This document shows, piece by piece, positions 1 to 7,999 of a stretch of 64,000 nucleotides of DNA (position 1 is the first letter of the stretch; each line of letters opens with the position of its first letter). Both the position numbers and the translations under genes were made by a program. Location of the stretch: assembly GCF_035181385.1 (NCBI RefSeq), contig NZ_JAXCJK010000006.1:11076-75075 (forward strand), given 5' to 3'. Under the pieces are notes generated by a model. That model saw only the letters and a program-made list of their open reading frames with translations. It had not been told where the DNA came from and did no database searches. The DNA comes from Moraxella sp035181385. Its GTDB lineage: Bacteria > Pseudomonadota > Gammaproteobacteria > Pseudomonadales > Moraxellaceae.

Positions 1-2
1 CT

Positions 3-608
3 TATGGCATTTTACTGTGGGCGTCTTTGATTTGGTTAATTCATCGCCCTATTACAAGCCGAATTCATCAGCTTTTTTATTATGCCAGCAAGCCAAAATA
101 CAGCTTTGGCTTGGCAATTGTGGGCATACTGACTGCATTTTTTGGATTGACTTATTGGCTTGGCATCTTTGGCGAGCCATCTGTTTTGACGGTGCTACTG
201 GCACTGGGATATACCTTAAACCACAGCTTTCATTTACCTCATTTTGCACTTAACAAATCTGCCCAAGCTTGCCTTGGCGTAGGCGCATTACTGATTGTAC
301 TGACTTCGCTTGGCTCATTCATTGAGGTAGGTGTGGATTTTTATCATCATACGCTGGGCGTCAATTTGGTCTGGCATTATGTCATTTTTGCACTGATTTG
401 GCTTGTGGCAATGTATCATGATAAAAAAGCACTCATGTTAGGGTGGGTTTGCCTTGTTGGATTTGCACTGTCTGTCATGCAAAGCCCTTTTATTTTGGAT
501 TATATGGCAGATGTTTGGTTGTTTTTTTGGGTGATTGGGTTTGGCGTACGATGGGCTTGGCAAAAACTGTTTGGTTTATTGCCCCGCAAACAACCACAGG
601 ACTCATAA
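3..608 (+). CDS. Multi-pass inner membrane protein, 5' truncated by the window
   Basis: The frame is open from the left edge of the window to a TAA at 606-608, so the real start lies outside. The visible part (about 200 residues) is almost entirely hydrophobic, with five or six probable membrane segments and a short polar tail ending KQPQDS. I do not recognise the family and see no catalytic motif. The stop lies only five bases before the ATG of the ArgO-like exporter, so the two are probably cotranscribed. Confidence 0.7.
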   Translation, partial: YGILLWASLIWLIHRPITSRIHQLFYYASKPKYSFGLAIVGILTAFFGLTYWLGIFGEPSVLTVLLALGYTLNHSFHLPHFALNKSAQACLGVGALLIVLTSLGSFIEVGVDFYHHTLGVNLVWHYVIFALIWLVAMYHDKKALMLGWVCLVGFALSVMQSPFILDYMADVWLFFWVIGFGVRWAWQKLFGLLPRKQPQDS

Positions 609-613
609 AACTC

Positions 614-1237
614 ATGATTTCTACCATTACTCAAGGCTTTTTTGTTTCTTTTGGTTTGATTGTTGCCATCGGTGCCCAGAATGCTTTTGTACTAAAGCAA
701 GGGCTATTAAAACAGCACATCTTTTGGGTGTGCTTGGTATGCTTGGCGTGCGACATAATTTTGATGAGTGTCGGCGTATTGGGGCTTGGCAGTCTGATCA
801 GCCAAAGCAAAACAACCACGCTGATTCTTGCGATTTTTGGGGCGATATTCTTATTGTGGTATGGCTTTTGTGCCTTTCGCTCAGCATACCATGGTAACAC
901 CAACTTATTAGTTAATGACACTTCCAATAAAACAAGCTTAAAACAAACCATCGCCACCACTTTAGCACTGACCTTGCTCAATCCGCATGTGTATTTAGAT
1001 ACAATCGTTTTGGTTGGTAGTATCGCAAGCCCACTCTCAGATACTCAAAAATACTACTTTCTCATTGGTGCATTTGGTGCATCAGCGATATGGTTTTTTA
1101 GTTTGGGCTATGGCTCAAGACTGCTTAGCGTGCTATTTGCCAAGCCAAGCACTTGGCGAATTTTAGACACACTTATTGGTGTGTTCATGTGGTTAATTGC
1201 GTTTGGCCTTATGAATTACGCCATCAATTTAAGATAA
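614..1237 (+). CDS. argO: LysE/ArgO family amino acid exporter
   Basis: A protein of about 207 residues if started at ATG 614; the frame stays open upstream, but that extension overlaps the preceding gene and does not look like the family. The N-terminus carries the typical GLIVAIGAQNAFVLKQG motif, followed by about six membrane segments and the LNPHVYLDTIVLVG motif in the second half, which are diagnostic of LysE/ArgO basic amino acid exporters. It probably exports arginine or lysine across the inner membrane. The symbol is by family resemblance; other LysE substrates cannot be excluded. Confidence 0.8.
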   Translation: MISTITQGFFVSFGLIVAIGAQNAFVLKQGLLKQHIFWVCLVCLACDIILMSVGVLGLGSLISQSKTTTLILAIFGAIFLLWYGFCAFRSAYHGNTNLLVNDTSNKTSLKQTIATTLALTLLNPHVYLDTIVLVGSIASPLSDTQKYYFLIGAFGASAIWFFSLGYGSRLLSVLFAKPSTWRILDTLIGVFMWLIAFGLMNYAINLR

Positions 1238-1316
1238 ATTGACTTAACGGCTGTTTTAAGCCCAAAGCCAAGGTGGAGCAATATAAAAAAATACCAAAAT
1301 TCATCAAAGCTCTGTT

Positions 1317-1346
1317 TTGATACAAACGCTCATTTCATGCTACAAT
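1317..1346 (+). promoter_or_regulatory. Predicted sigma-70 promoter for pyrC
   Basis: A -35 box TTGATA (1317-1322) and a -10 box TACAAT (1341-1346) are separated by 18 bases, about 110 bases upstream of the pyrC start. They lie in the intergenic gap after the ArgO-like gene. Prediction from sequence only. Confidence 0.55.
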
Positions 1347-1458
1347 AAGCAAAAAATAATTTAAGCAAAACATGATTTTAAACACGACTTTTAGATAGAT
1401 ATTGTGTTATTTATTTTTGTTTATTCTATTTTATCCATTTAGACCAAATGAGCAAAAC

Positions 1459-2517
1459 ATGACCACACTCACTCTCATTCAACCAGACGATTGGCATATT
1501 CATCTGCGTGATGGTAACGCCCTAAATATCACCGTACCACACGCCGCCAATAGCTTTAATCGTGTTATTTGTATGCCAAATCTGACACCGCCCATCAAGA
1601 CGACCAGCGACGCTATTGCTTATCGTCAGCGAATCTTAGATGCCTTGGCAAATAGCGACATTAACAATGAGCGAAAATCCAATTTTGACCCACGCATGGT
1701 GCTATATCTGACCGACCATACCACAGCTGATGACATTATCCAAGCCAAGGCTTCTGGTATCGTCCAAGCCGTTAAGCTCTATCCTGTTGGTGCAACCACC
1801 AACTCAGCCGATGGCGTAACAGACATTTTGGGGCTTACCAGCGTCTTTGAAGCCATGCAAAAAGTGGGATTACCTTTGCTTGTACATGGTGAGGTTACAC
1901 ACAGCAACATTGACATTTTTGACCGAGAAAAGCGATTTTTAGATGAGGTATTGTCTGTCATCATCGCAAATTTCCCAGAGTTAAAAATTGTCATGGAGCA
2001 CATCACAACCGCAGATGCGGCTGATTTTTGTCTGGCTCAAGCAGCACATATCGGTGCAACCATCACACCACAGCATTTATTATTCAATCGCAACCATCTG
2101 CTTGTAGGCGGTGTCAAGCCTCATTTTTACTGCTTACCAATCTTAAAACGCGCCAAACATCAAGAACGCTTATTGGCAGTGGCAACCAGTGGCAATCCTA
2201 AATTTTTCTTAGGTACAGATTCTGCCCCGCACGCCACTCACACCAAAGAATCTGCTTGTGGCTGTGCTGGTTGCTACTCTGCTGTTCACGCCTTACCCTT
2301 ATATGCCACCGCTTTTGAAAGCGTCAATGCACTAGACAAGCTAGAAAACTTCGCCAGTGTATTTGGGGCAAATTTTTATGGCCTACCAATCAATACCAGC
2401 ACCATCACCCTTGCCAAACAACAACAGACCGTGCCTGAGTCCTACAACTATTTAGATGGTAAGACTCTCACACCACTACTGGCAGGGCAAACACTGGCAT
2501 GGACACAGGTATCATGA
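1459..2517 (+). CDS. pyrC: Dihydroorotase
   Basis: Class II dihydroorotase, which cyclises N-carbamoyl-aspartate to dihydroorotate in de novo pyrimidine synthesis. ATG 1459 gives 352 residues beginning MTTLTLIQPDDWHIHLRDG, which matches the family N-terminus; the frame extends to 1402 but the extra residues are not homologous. Visible metal-site elements are HIHLRDG near residue 16, VKLYPVGATT with the lysine that is carbamylated in the family, LLVHGEV, ITPQHLLFNRN and LGTDSAPH. The stop overlaps the likely ATG of rnt in an ATGA arrangement. A promoter is predicted upstream. Confidence 0.95.
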   Translation: MTTLTLIQPDDWHIHLRDGNALNITVPHAANSFNRVICMPNLTPPIKTTSDAIAYRQRILDALANSDINNERKSNFDPRMVLYLTDHTTADDIIQAKASGIVQAVKLYPVGATTNSADGVTDILGLTSVFEAMQKVGLPLLVHGEVTHSNIDIFDREKRFLDEVLSVIIANFPELKIVMEHITTADAADFCLAQAAHIGATITPQHLLFNRNHLLVGGVKPHFYCLPILKRAKHQERLLAVATSGNPKFFLGTDSAPHATHTKESACGCAGCYSAVHALPLYATAFESVNALDKLENFASVFGANFYGLPINTSTITLAKQQQTVPESYNYLDGKTLTPLLAGQTLAWTQVS

Positions 2518-3194
2518 TGGCACAATTTGCAGATAAGCCATCAACCCTACAGGAGCGTTTTCGTGGCTTCTTACCTGTTGTGGTTGATGTTGAGACCGCA
2601 GGCTTTAATGCCCAAACAGATGCTCTACTTGAAATTGCCTGCATACCAATCTTAATGGACGAGGTGGGCAAACTGTATCAAGGCGAGACACTTAATGCCC
2701 ATATTGAGCCATTTGTTGGAGCAAATCTTGAACCTGCTGCTCTAAAGTTTACAGGCATCAATCCTGACAGCCCTTTTCGTAAGGCCATCAGTGAAGACGA
2801 GAAGTCAGCTCTTCGCCGTATTTTTAAGACACTAAAAGAAATTCGCAAACAAGCAAACTGTCGTCAGTGTATTTTGGTTGGACATAACGCACATTTTGAC
2901 TTAGGTTTTTTAAATGCTGCAATTGCTCGTACCAACAGCAAAAATCATTCGCCATTTCATGCGTTTAGCGTATTGGATACTGCCAGCCTATCTGCTCTTG
3001 CTTATGGGCATACGGTGCTGGCTCGCACCTGTGTCATGGCAGGGCTTGGTTTTGATAATACACACGCCCACTCTGCTGTGTACGACACCCAAAAAACCGC
3101 TGAACTATTTTGTCAGATTTTTAATGAACTGCCTATGCTGCTGAGCACACCAACACAAAATGATGAGACAGACGATGAGTTTTTGGTCGGCTAA
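2514..3194 (+). CDS. rnt: Ribonuclease T
   Basis: DEDDh 3'-5' exoribonuclease that trims tRNA and other stable RNA 3' ends as a homodimer. ATG 2514 overlaps the pyrC stop (ATGA) and gives 226 residues starting MMAQFADKP; an in-frame ATG at 2499 would add five residues. The exonuclease motifs are clear: VVVDVETAGF (DxE), LVGHNAHFDLGFLN (central Asp) and HSAVYDTQKTAELF (His/Asp). Length matches the family. Translational coupling with pyrC is suggested by the overlap. Confidence 0.93.
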   Translation: MMAQFADKPSTLQERFRGFLPVVVDVETAGFNAQTDALLEIACIPILMDEVGKLYQGETLNAHIEPFVGANLEPAALKFTGINPDSPFRKAISEDEKSALRRIFKTLKEIRKQANCRQCILVGHNAHFDLGFLNAAIARTNSKNHSPFHAFSVLDTASLSALAYGHTVLARTCVMAGLGFDNTHAHSAVYDTQKTAELFCQIFNELPMLLSTPTQNDETDDEFLVG

Positions 3195-3320
3195 ATCATC
3201 ATAAACCTGTTTTATCACCCAAGATGATGATATGGGGCAAGCTGGTTAAAATTTTGACATCAAGCATGATGCCCTATTAATCATCATCAAACTTAATCAA
3301 TTTTAATAAGGAAAAAAATC

Positions 3321-3809
3321 ATGCCTTCATTTGACATCGTTTCAGAACTCAATGTTCAAGAGGTGCGTAACGCCATTGGCAACACCGACAAAGAAATCGC
3401 CACTCGTTTTGATTTTAAAGGTAGCAACATCACTGTCGAGCTGAATGAAAAAAACAAAACCATCACCATTACTTGTGATAATGAACTACAAGCCGATAAT
3501 GTGTATGCCATCTTTGAAAAACAGCTCATCAAGCGTGGTGTGGATTTGCAATCCCTTGACCCACAGGACAAAGCACAATCAGGCAAAACCACCAAACAGG
3601 TCATTAATTTAAAAGACGGACTGGACTCAGATACCGCCAAAAAAATCAGCAAAGCAATCAAAGAATCCGACCTCAAGGTCTCCGCCAGCATTCAAGGTGA
3701 TAAAATCCGTGTCTCTGATAAGAAAAAAGATAATTTACAAGCATGTATGGCGTTTTTAAAAGAAAAATCTTTTGGCATACCGCTACAATTCAACAATTTT
3801 AAAGACTAA
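3321..3809 (+). CDS. yajQ: YajQ family nucleotide-binding protein
   Basis: A 162-residue protein matching YajQ over its full length, starting MPSFDIVSELNVQEVRNAIGN and containing IATRFDFKGS and the C-terminal KKDNLQACMAFLKE segment. YajQ proteins are small cytosolic two-domain RNP-like folds; homologues in other proteobacteria bind cyclic di-GMP or nucleotides. A TAAGGA ribosome binding site lies about eight bases before the ATG. The gene stands alone with its own upstream gap. Confidence 0.93.
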   Translation: MPSFDIVSELNVQEVRNAIGNTDKEIATRFDFKGSNITVELNEKNKTITITCDNELQADNVYAIFEKQLIKRGVDLQSLDPQDKAQSGKTTKQVINLKDGLDSDTAKKISKAIKESDLKVSASIQGDKIRVSDKKKDNLQACMAFLKEKSFGIPLQFNNFKD

Positions 3810-3866
3810 AATATCTCTAAAAATCATTAGTCTATAAATTATTTTAACTTTTTTTAAAATAAATTC

Positions 3867-3894
3867 TTGACGGATAAAAATTATTTGCTATAAT
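3867..3894 (+). promoter_or_regulatory. Promoter of tRNA-Glu
   Basis: TTGACG (3867-3872) and TATAAT (3889-3894) are spaced 16 bases apart, and TG lies one base before the -10 box, giving an extended -10. The tRNA starts about 80 bases downstream. This is one of the best sigma-70 promoters in the window. Confidence 0.75.
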
Positions 3895-3975
3895 AGTCGC
3901 ACTTTTGAGATACACGGTGAAAGCGTTCAAAAGTTAGTAAAATGGCTTAATTTAAGTTAATTTTACAGTCTTAGT

Positions 3976-4051
3976 GCTCCATTCGTCTAGAGGCCTAGGA
4001 CACCGCCCTTTCACGGCGGTAACAGGGGTTCGAATCCCCTATGGAGTGCCA
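3976..4051 (+). tRNA. tRNA-Glu (anticodon TTC)
   Basis: A 76-base cloverleaf with acceptor stem GCTCCAT/ATGGAGT (terminal G-U pair), a D arm containing CTAGAGG, an anticodon stem CCGCC/GGCGG with loop CTTTCAC (TTC at 4010-4012), a T arm with GGTTCGAATCC, and an encoded CCA. The core is nearly identical to the E. coli tRNA-Glu core. Confidence 0.95.
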
Positions 4052-4058
4052 ATATTCA

Positions 4059-4092
4059 AAAACAGCCCTTGCATTTTAAAGGCTGTTTTTTT
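4059..4092 (+). terminator. Intrinsic terminator after tRNA-Glu
   Basis: The arms AACAGCC (4061-4067) and GGCTGTT (4081-4087) form a stem that is followed by a run of T, nine bases after the tRNA CCA. Confidence 0.8.
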
Positions 4093-4138
4093 ATTTTTAC
4101 AATTTTATTCATAAACATCATTTTTAAAAAGACCAATA

Positions 4139-4175
4139 AAAAGCCGTTTGTTTCACCAAGACAAACGGCTTTTTT
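4139..4175 (-). terminator. Bidirectional-looking terminator downstream of queF
   Basis: The arms AAAAGCCGTTTGT (4139-4151) and ACAAACGGCTTTT (4161-4173) form a strong stem flanked by A-rich sequence on one side and T-rich on the other. It lies just past the queF stop (minus strand) and could also back up the tRNA terminator on the plus strand. Confidence 0.8.
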
Positions 4176-4183
4176 ATATCAAA

Positions 4184-5035
4184 TCATTGACGCACCAAGC
4201 GTTTAACCTTGCCAATCTCAGCATGAAGCACACGCACAGGATTGATGTCTATGCCACCCCGTCTGGTATAGTTGGCCGATACTCGCAAAGCGTTCGGTTC
4301 AAAGCACATCACCAAGTCAGCAAATATCCGCTCCACACATTGTTCATGAAAGCCGTTATGCTGACGAAATGACAAAACATATTTTAAGAAATTTTTAAAG
4401 TCCAACTCATATTTGGTGCTCACATCAATCTGCAACACCCCCCAATCTGGCTGATTGGTAACAGGGCAGTTTGAGCGTAACAGATTACTATAAAATTGAT
4501 AAGATTTTAATTCACCTTTGGTAGGGTTTTTTAAAACAGTGCCATCAATGTCATCACTTAATAAAACCTCATCACTTTCATCGCTCAGCACATCATCAAT
4601 GCAATAGCCAACTGGCCGAACAATGTCCAATTCATCAGAATCCAAATCAATGATTTGCACATCAACATCAGCACCCACGCATTGTGATAAATCTTGCTGT
4701 ATGGTATTTTTTATTGCTTTAATATTATCAAATTTAGTAAAGTTAAGGCTATTAAAATATAATTTTAATGATTTGGATTCTATGATATTGGGTGAATTGG
4801 CAGGAATGATTAATCTTGCCATTGCCACTTGTGAGACGCCAATCGGATTTAGCCACGATAATTCAAAGACTTGCCACACATCTACGCCCTGATATTCACT
4901 TTGGCATACACCACCAAAGCCTGTTTGTTTGATAATTTCATCTCGTCCGATTTGCCGTGAGATGGGGTATAAAATGGCTGGGTCATAAGTTTTGGGATAG
5001 CTGGTACTCTCACCCAATACGCCATGAATACTCAT
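4184..5035 (-). CDS. queF: NADPH-dependent 7-cyano-7-deazaguanine reductase
   Basis: Reduces preQ0 to preQ1 in queuosine synthesis. The 283-residue length is that of the long, tandem-fold (E. coli-type) QueF. The catalytic region reads SNCPVTNQPDWG with Cys190 and Asp197, the same numbering as the E. coli enzyme as I recall it. The C-terminal half carries FHEQCVERIFADL. The gene follows the YadGH-like exporter genes with a 33-base gap and is probably their operon partner. A strong terminator follows. Confidence 0.95.
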   Translation of the reverse strand: MSIHGVLGESTSYPKTYDPAILYPISRQIGRDEIIKQTGFGGVCQSEYQGVDVWQVFELSWLNPIGVSQVAMARLIIPANSPNIIESKSLKLYFNSLNFTKFDNIKAIKNTIQQDLSQCVGADVDVQIIDLDSDELDIVRPVGYCIDDVLSDESDEVLLSDDIDGTVLKNPTKGELKSYQFYSNLLRSNCPVTNQPDWGVLQIDVSTKYELDFKNFLKYVLSFRQHNGFHEQCVERIFADLVMCFEPNALRVSANYTRRGGIDINPVRVLHAEIGKVKRLVRQ

Positions 5036-5068
5036 CTTTATCTACCTTTTTAAATTCGCCTTTTTATT

Positions 5069-5839
5069 TTAAGATATTCTAATTCGCTTACCATCTAATA
5101 ATATTTTAAATGCCACGCCATAAAATACCACACAAAATACCAAAATTACCAGCAATGAATGAACCACATTCACATCAGAATGCCCCAATACCCCATAACG
5201 AAAGGCATTAACCATATAAACAATTGGGTTGAGCAATGACAACTGCTGCCAAAATGGCGATAGATTATCCAAAGAATAAAACACGCCACCCAAATAGGTC
5301 AAAGGCGTTAAAATAAAACTTGGCACAATAGAAATGTCATCAAAAGAACGGGCAAATACCGCATTGATGAATCCACCCAGCGAAAATAGCACCGAGGTTC
5401 CAAGAATGGTCAAAAGCATCACCGCCAAATTGGCAATGAATAAATGCGTAAACAACAACGCCACACTACTCACAATGAGTGCGATGGCAAGACCACGAAA
5501 TACGCCACCGCCAATATAGCCTAACAATATGGCGTGCTTGGAGATTGGTGATACCAAAAGCTCATCAACACTACCATGAAATTTTGTACCAAAAAAACTT
5601 GATACCACATTAGAATAGCTATTAGTAATGACCGACATCATAATCAAACCCGGCACGATGAACTGCATATAATCAAATCCACCCATCTCACCTACTCGGC
5701 TACCAATCATCTGCCCAAAAATAACAAAATACAGTGTCATGGTAATGACAGGTGGCAATAATGTCTGTGGCCAAATGCGTAAAATGCGTTTAATTTCTTT
5801 GAATAACAAGGTATTAAACGCAACCAATTGAGTATTCAT
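5069..5839 (-). CDS. ABC-2 type transporter permease (YadH-like)
   Basis: A 256-residue inner membrane permease with about six hydrophobic segments and the ABC-2 family pattern, including the conserved segment around PLTYLGGVFYSLDNL near residue 180. It pairs with the ATPase encoded immediately upstream, with four bases of overlap. It resembles YadH, the membrane half of a putative exporter of unknown substrate. The substrate cannot be read from the sequence. Confidence 0.88.
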   Translation of the reverse strand: MNTQLVAFNTLLFKEIKRILRIWPQTLLPPVITMTLYFVIFGQMIGSRVGEMGGFDYMQFIVPGLIMMSVITNSYSNVVSSFFGTKFHGSVDELLVSPISKHAILLGYIGGGVFRGLAIALIVSSVALLFTHLFIANLAVMLLTILGTSVLFSLGGFINAVFARSFDDISIVPSFILTPLTYLGGVFYSLDNLSPFWQQLSLLNPIVYMVNAFRYGVLGHSDVNVVHSLLVILVFCVVFYGVAFKILLDGKRIRIS

Positions 5840-6828
5840 AAGCTCGCTCCACGATTTAGTTTGGTACTTTGATTGTCATCTGCCAGATGACTTATGCCAC
5901 CTTGAACATGGCTGTCTACCACACCTATGAATAGTTCTTCTAGACGGTTGGCTTTATTTCTCATGCTCAGCACCTCTATGTTTGCATCATTAAGTTGAGC
6001 AAAAACACCATTCAGGTTTTGCGATTTATCCAAAGTAATTTCTAAAGTTTTGTGATCCACCAAACACGCATGATGCACATTGTCTAATTTTGGCAAAGCC
6101 ACCAATTCATCTTTTAAATCAAATACAAAGGTTTCTAATGATAATTGTGTGAGTAAAGATTTCATCTCGGTGTTAATCAAAATTTCACCGCAATTTAAGA
6201 TGGCAACATACTTACAAAGCTGTTCTGCCTCTTCTAAATAATGCGTAGTAAGAATGATGGTTGTACCCTCTTCTTGATTAATACGCACCATAAAATCCCA
6301 CATAGAACGGCGAAGCTCAATGTCTACACCTGCAGTTGGTTCATCTAATATCAATAACTTAGGTCGATGCATCAAAGCACGAGCAATCATCAGGCGGCGT
6401 TTCATACCACCAGAGAGCGAACGAGATTTGGTATGGCGTTTTTCCCACAGCCCCAATTCTTTTAATAAAAATTCAGCTCGTGGCAGTGCATCTGCTTTTT
6501 TGATGCCATAATAACCTGCTTGGGTAATGAGTATCTCCAAACATTGCTCAAATTGATTAAAATTAAATTCTTGAGGAACGACACCCAAAAATGACTTGGC
6601 AAGACTGGGCTTCTTGTGCAAATCCACACCAAAAATTTCCACCACACCATCTGTGGGCGGAAATAACGAACTGATGATACCGATCATGGTGGACTTGCCC
6701 GCACCATTTGCCCCCAAAAGAGCAAAAAATTCGCCTTGTGCTACAGTCAAATTTACCCCATTTAAGGCAGTAAAACCATTAGAATAAGTTTTTTTAAGAT
6801 TGGTAATTTTTAGGGCAGGTATGGTCAT
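5836..6828 (-). CDS. ABC transporter ATP-binding protein (YadG-like)
   Basis: A 330-residue ATPase with Walker A GANGAGKST near residue 38, signature LSGGMKRRL, Walker B LLILDEPTAGVD and the switch His in TTHYLEE. It powers the ABC-2 permease encoded next. The region after residue 230 is a typical YadG/CcmA-like C-terminal extension, here ending in a polar tail (HLADDNQSTKLNRGASL). Gene order is ATPase, permease, queF. Confidence 0.9.
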   Translation of the reverse strand: MTIPALKITNLKKTYSNGFTALNGVNLTVAQGEFFALLGANGAGKSTMIGIISSLFPPTDGVVEIFGVDLHKKPSLAKSFLGVVPQEFNFNQFEQCLEILITQAGYYGIKKADALPRAEFLLKELGLWEKRHTKSRSLSGGMKRRLMIARALMHRPKLLILDEPTAGVDIELRRSMWDFMVRINQEEGTTIILTTHYLEEAEQLCKYVAILNCGEILINTEMKSLLTQLSLETFVFDLKDELVALPKLDNVHHACLVDHKTLEITLDKSQNLNGVFAQLNDANIEVLSMRNKANRLEELFIGVVDSHVQGGISHLADDNQSTKLNRGASL

Positions 6829-6984
6829 TTTATTTTAACATCGATGAGTTGTTCTTTATGCTAACAACTAAAAACTGGTGGTTTGAATACTAACAAAAAA
6901 AAATATTTTTTGATAAAAACGGCAAATAGCCTAAGCGAATATCACCTAAGCTACTGCCATTTAAATCAAATTATTAAAGATGGA

Positions 6985-7554
6985 CTATTGTAACTGGCTG
7001 ATGATGTAATCAACAGCGTTTTTCACTTCATCATCAGAAATGTCGGCACCACCACGAGCAGGCATCGCATTAAAGCCATTGATGGCGTGGTTATATAAGG
7101 TATCTTTACCTTTGGCAATGCGTGATGACCAATCTGCTGTACCTATTTTTGGTGCACCAATCAAACCTGCATCATGGCAAGTAGCACAGATGGCTTTATA
7201 CAACATATCGCCTGGGCGAGCCTCACCCTCAACCGCAGCAGCTAGCACAGTGATATTAATATCACACTCTTCGCCATCAAAGCATACTTTGCCATAAGGG
7301 GCAATGCGTGAGATGAGTTTTGGATAAAGAGCAATGAGTTTTTTGACTTGATCGCTGTCCTCAGCGATGACCTCTTCTGCTTTTTTTTCAACAAGTGCAG
7401 CTGCCTCACTTTCGGTAGTAGTTGCAGCAACCTCACTGCTTTCGGTAGCAATATCCGTGGCAGGCTTGGTAGCTTCTTGAGCTTGGCTTGCCATAGTAAA
7501 AATCGCCAGCGTAGCAGCGGCAGATAATATTACAATTTTTTTCATTGTCATCAT
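6985..7554 (-). CDS. Cytochrome c5-like periplasmic monoheme cytochrome
   Basis: A 189-residue protein with an N-terminal signal peptide (MKKIVILSAAATLAIFTMASQAQE), a low-complexity Ala/Thr/Glu linker to about residue 65, and a C-terminal class I cytochrome c domain. The heme motif CATCH is at residues 123-127 and the likely axial Met is in FNAMPARGG near 164. It probably shuttles electrons to terminal oxidases in the periplasm. A second cysteine pair (C91, C97) lies before the heme domain. ATGs at 7554, 7551 and 7545 are all close to an AAGAAG ribosome site, so the exact start is uncertain. Confidence 0.85.
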   Translation of the reverse strand: MMTMKKIVILSAAATLAIFTMASQAQEATKPATDIATESSEVAATTTESEAAALVEKKAEEVIAEDSDQVKKLIALYPKLISRIAPYGKVCFDGEECDINITVLAAAVEGEARPGDMLYKAICATCHDAGLIGAPKIGTADWSSRIAKGKDTLYNHAINGFNAMPARGGADISDDEVKNAVDYIISQLQ

Positions 7555-7861
7555 CTCTTCTTAGCCTTGAGCATAAACTCTGGGTAATGAACCTTGGGCA
7601 ATGACTGGGTGGATAAAACCACAACAATACATTCCCAAACAAATAAATTTTTCCTTGCTATTATAAGGGAAAAAGGGGACAAAATGCCATGTTTTTTATG
7701 TAATATCTCAATAATTTGTAAAATTTTAGCAATATTTTTAAAAATTGACGACTTTTTTAGTCAATGGCTGGTAATTTTCCCAAAAACTTGGTAGAATTTA
7801 CCCAGTTTTTTGTAGGCAGTCTTTAAAAAAACCAATTTGTAAAAATCAAAAAAAACAATAC
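7555..7861. other. Intergenic region between the cytochrome gene and tRNA-Arg
   Basis: About 300 AT-rich bases with no convincing gene. It must contain the divergent promoters for the cytochrome gene and for tRNA-Arg. TAGAAT at 7792-7797 is a possible -10 box for the tRNA. A short palindrome TTGAC...GTCAA lies near 7744-7764. Nothing else can be supported. Confidence 0.4.
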
Positions 7862-7938
7862 GCACCTATAGCTCAGTTGGATAGAGTGTTGGCCTCCGAA
7901 GCCAAAGGTCGTGGGTTCGATTCCCGCTAGGTGCGCCA
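7862..7938 (+). tRNA. tRNA-Arg (anticodon CCG)
   Basis: A 77-base cloverleaf with acceptor GCACCTA/TAGGTGC, D arm AGCTCAGTTGGATAGAG, anticodon stem TTGGC/GCCAA with loop CTCCGAA (CCG at 7896-7898), T arm GGTTCGATTCC and an encoded CCA. Confidence 0.95.
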
Positions 7939-7960
7939 TTTTATTAGCCTGTATAAAAAA

Positions 7961-7993
7961 AATCACCCAATACCATATTGGGTGATTTTTTTA
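7961..7993. terminator. Terminator shared by tRNA-Arg and guaB
   Basis: The arms AATCACCCAAT (7961-7971) and ATTGGGTGATT (7977-7987) are followed by T-rich sequence on the plus strand and by complementary A-rich sequence on the other side. It sits between the convergent tRNA-Arg and guaB and can serve both. Confidence 0.85.
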
Positions 7994-7999
7994 TTGAAA

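Noticed and set aside
443..613. Upstream extension of the ArgO-like frame
   Set aside because: It overlaps the preceding membrane protein gene, and the LysE family N-terminus begins at the ATG at 614.
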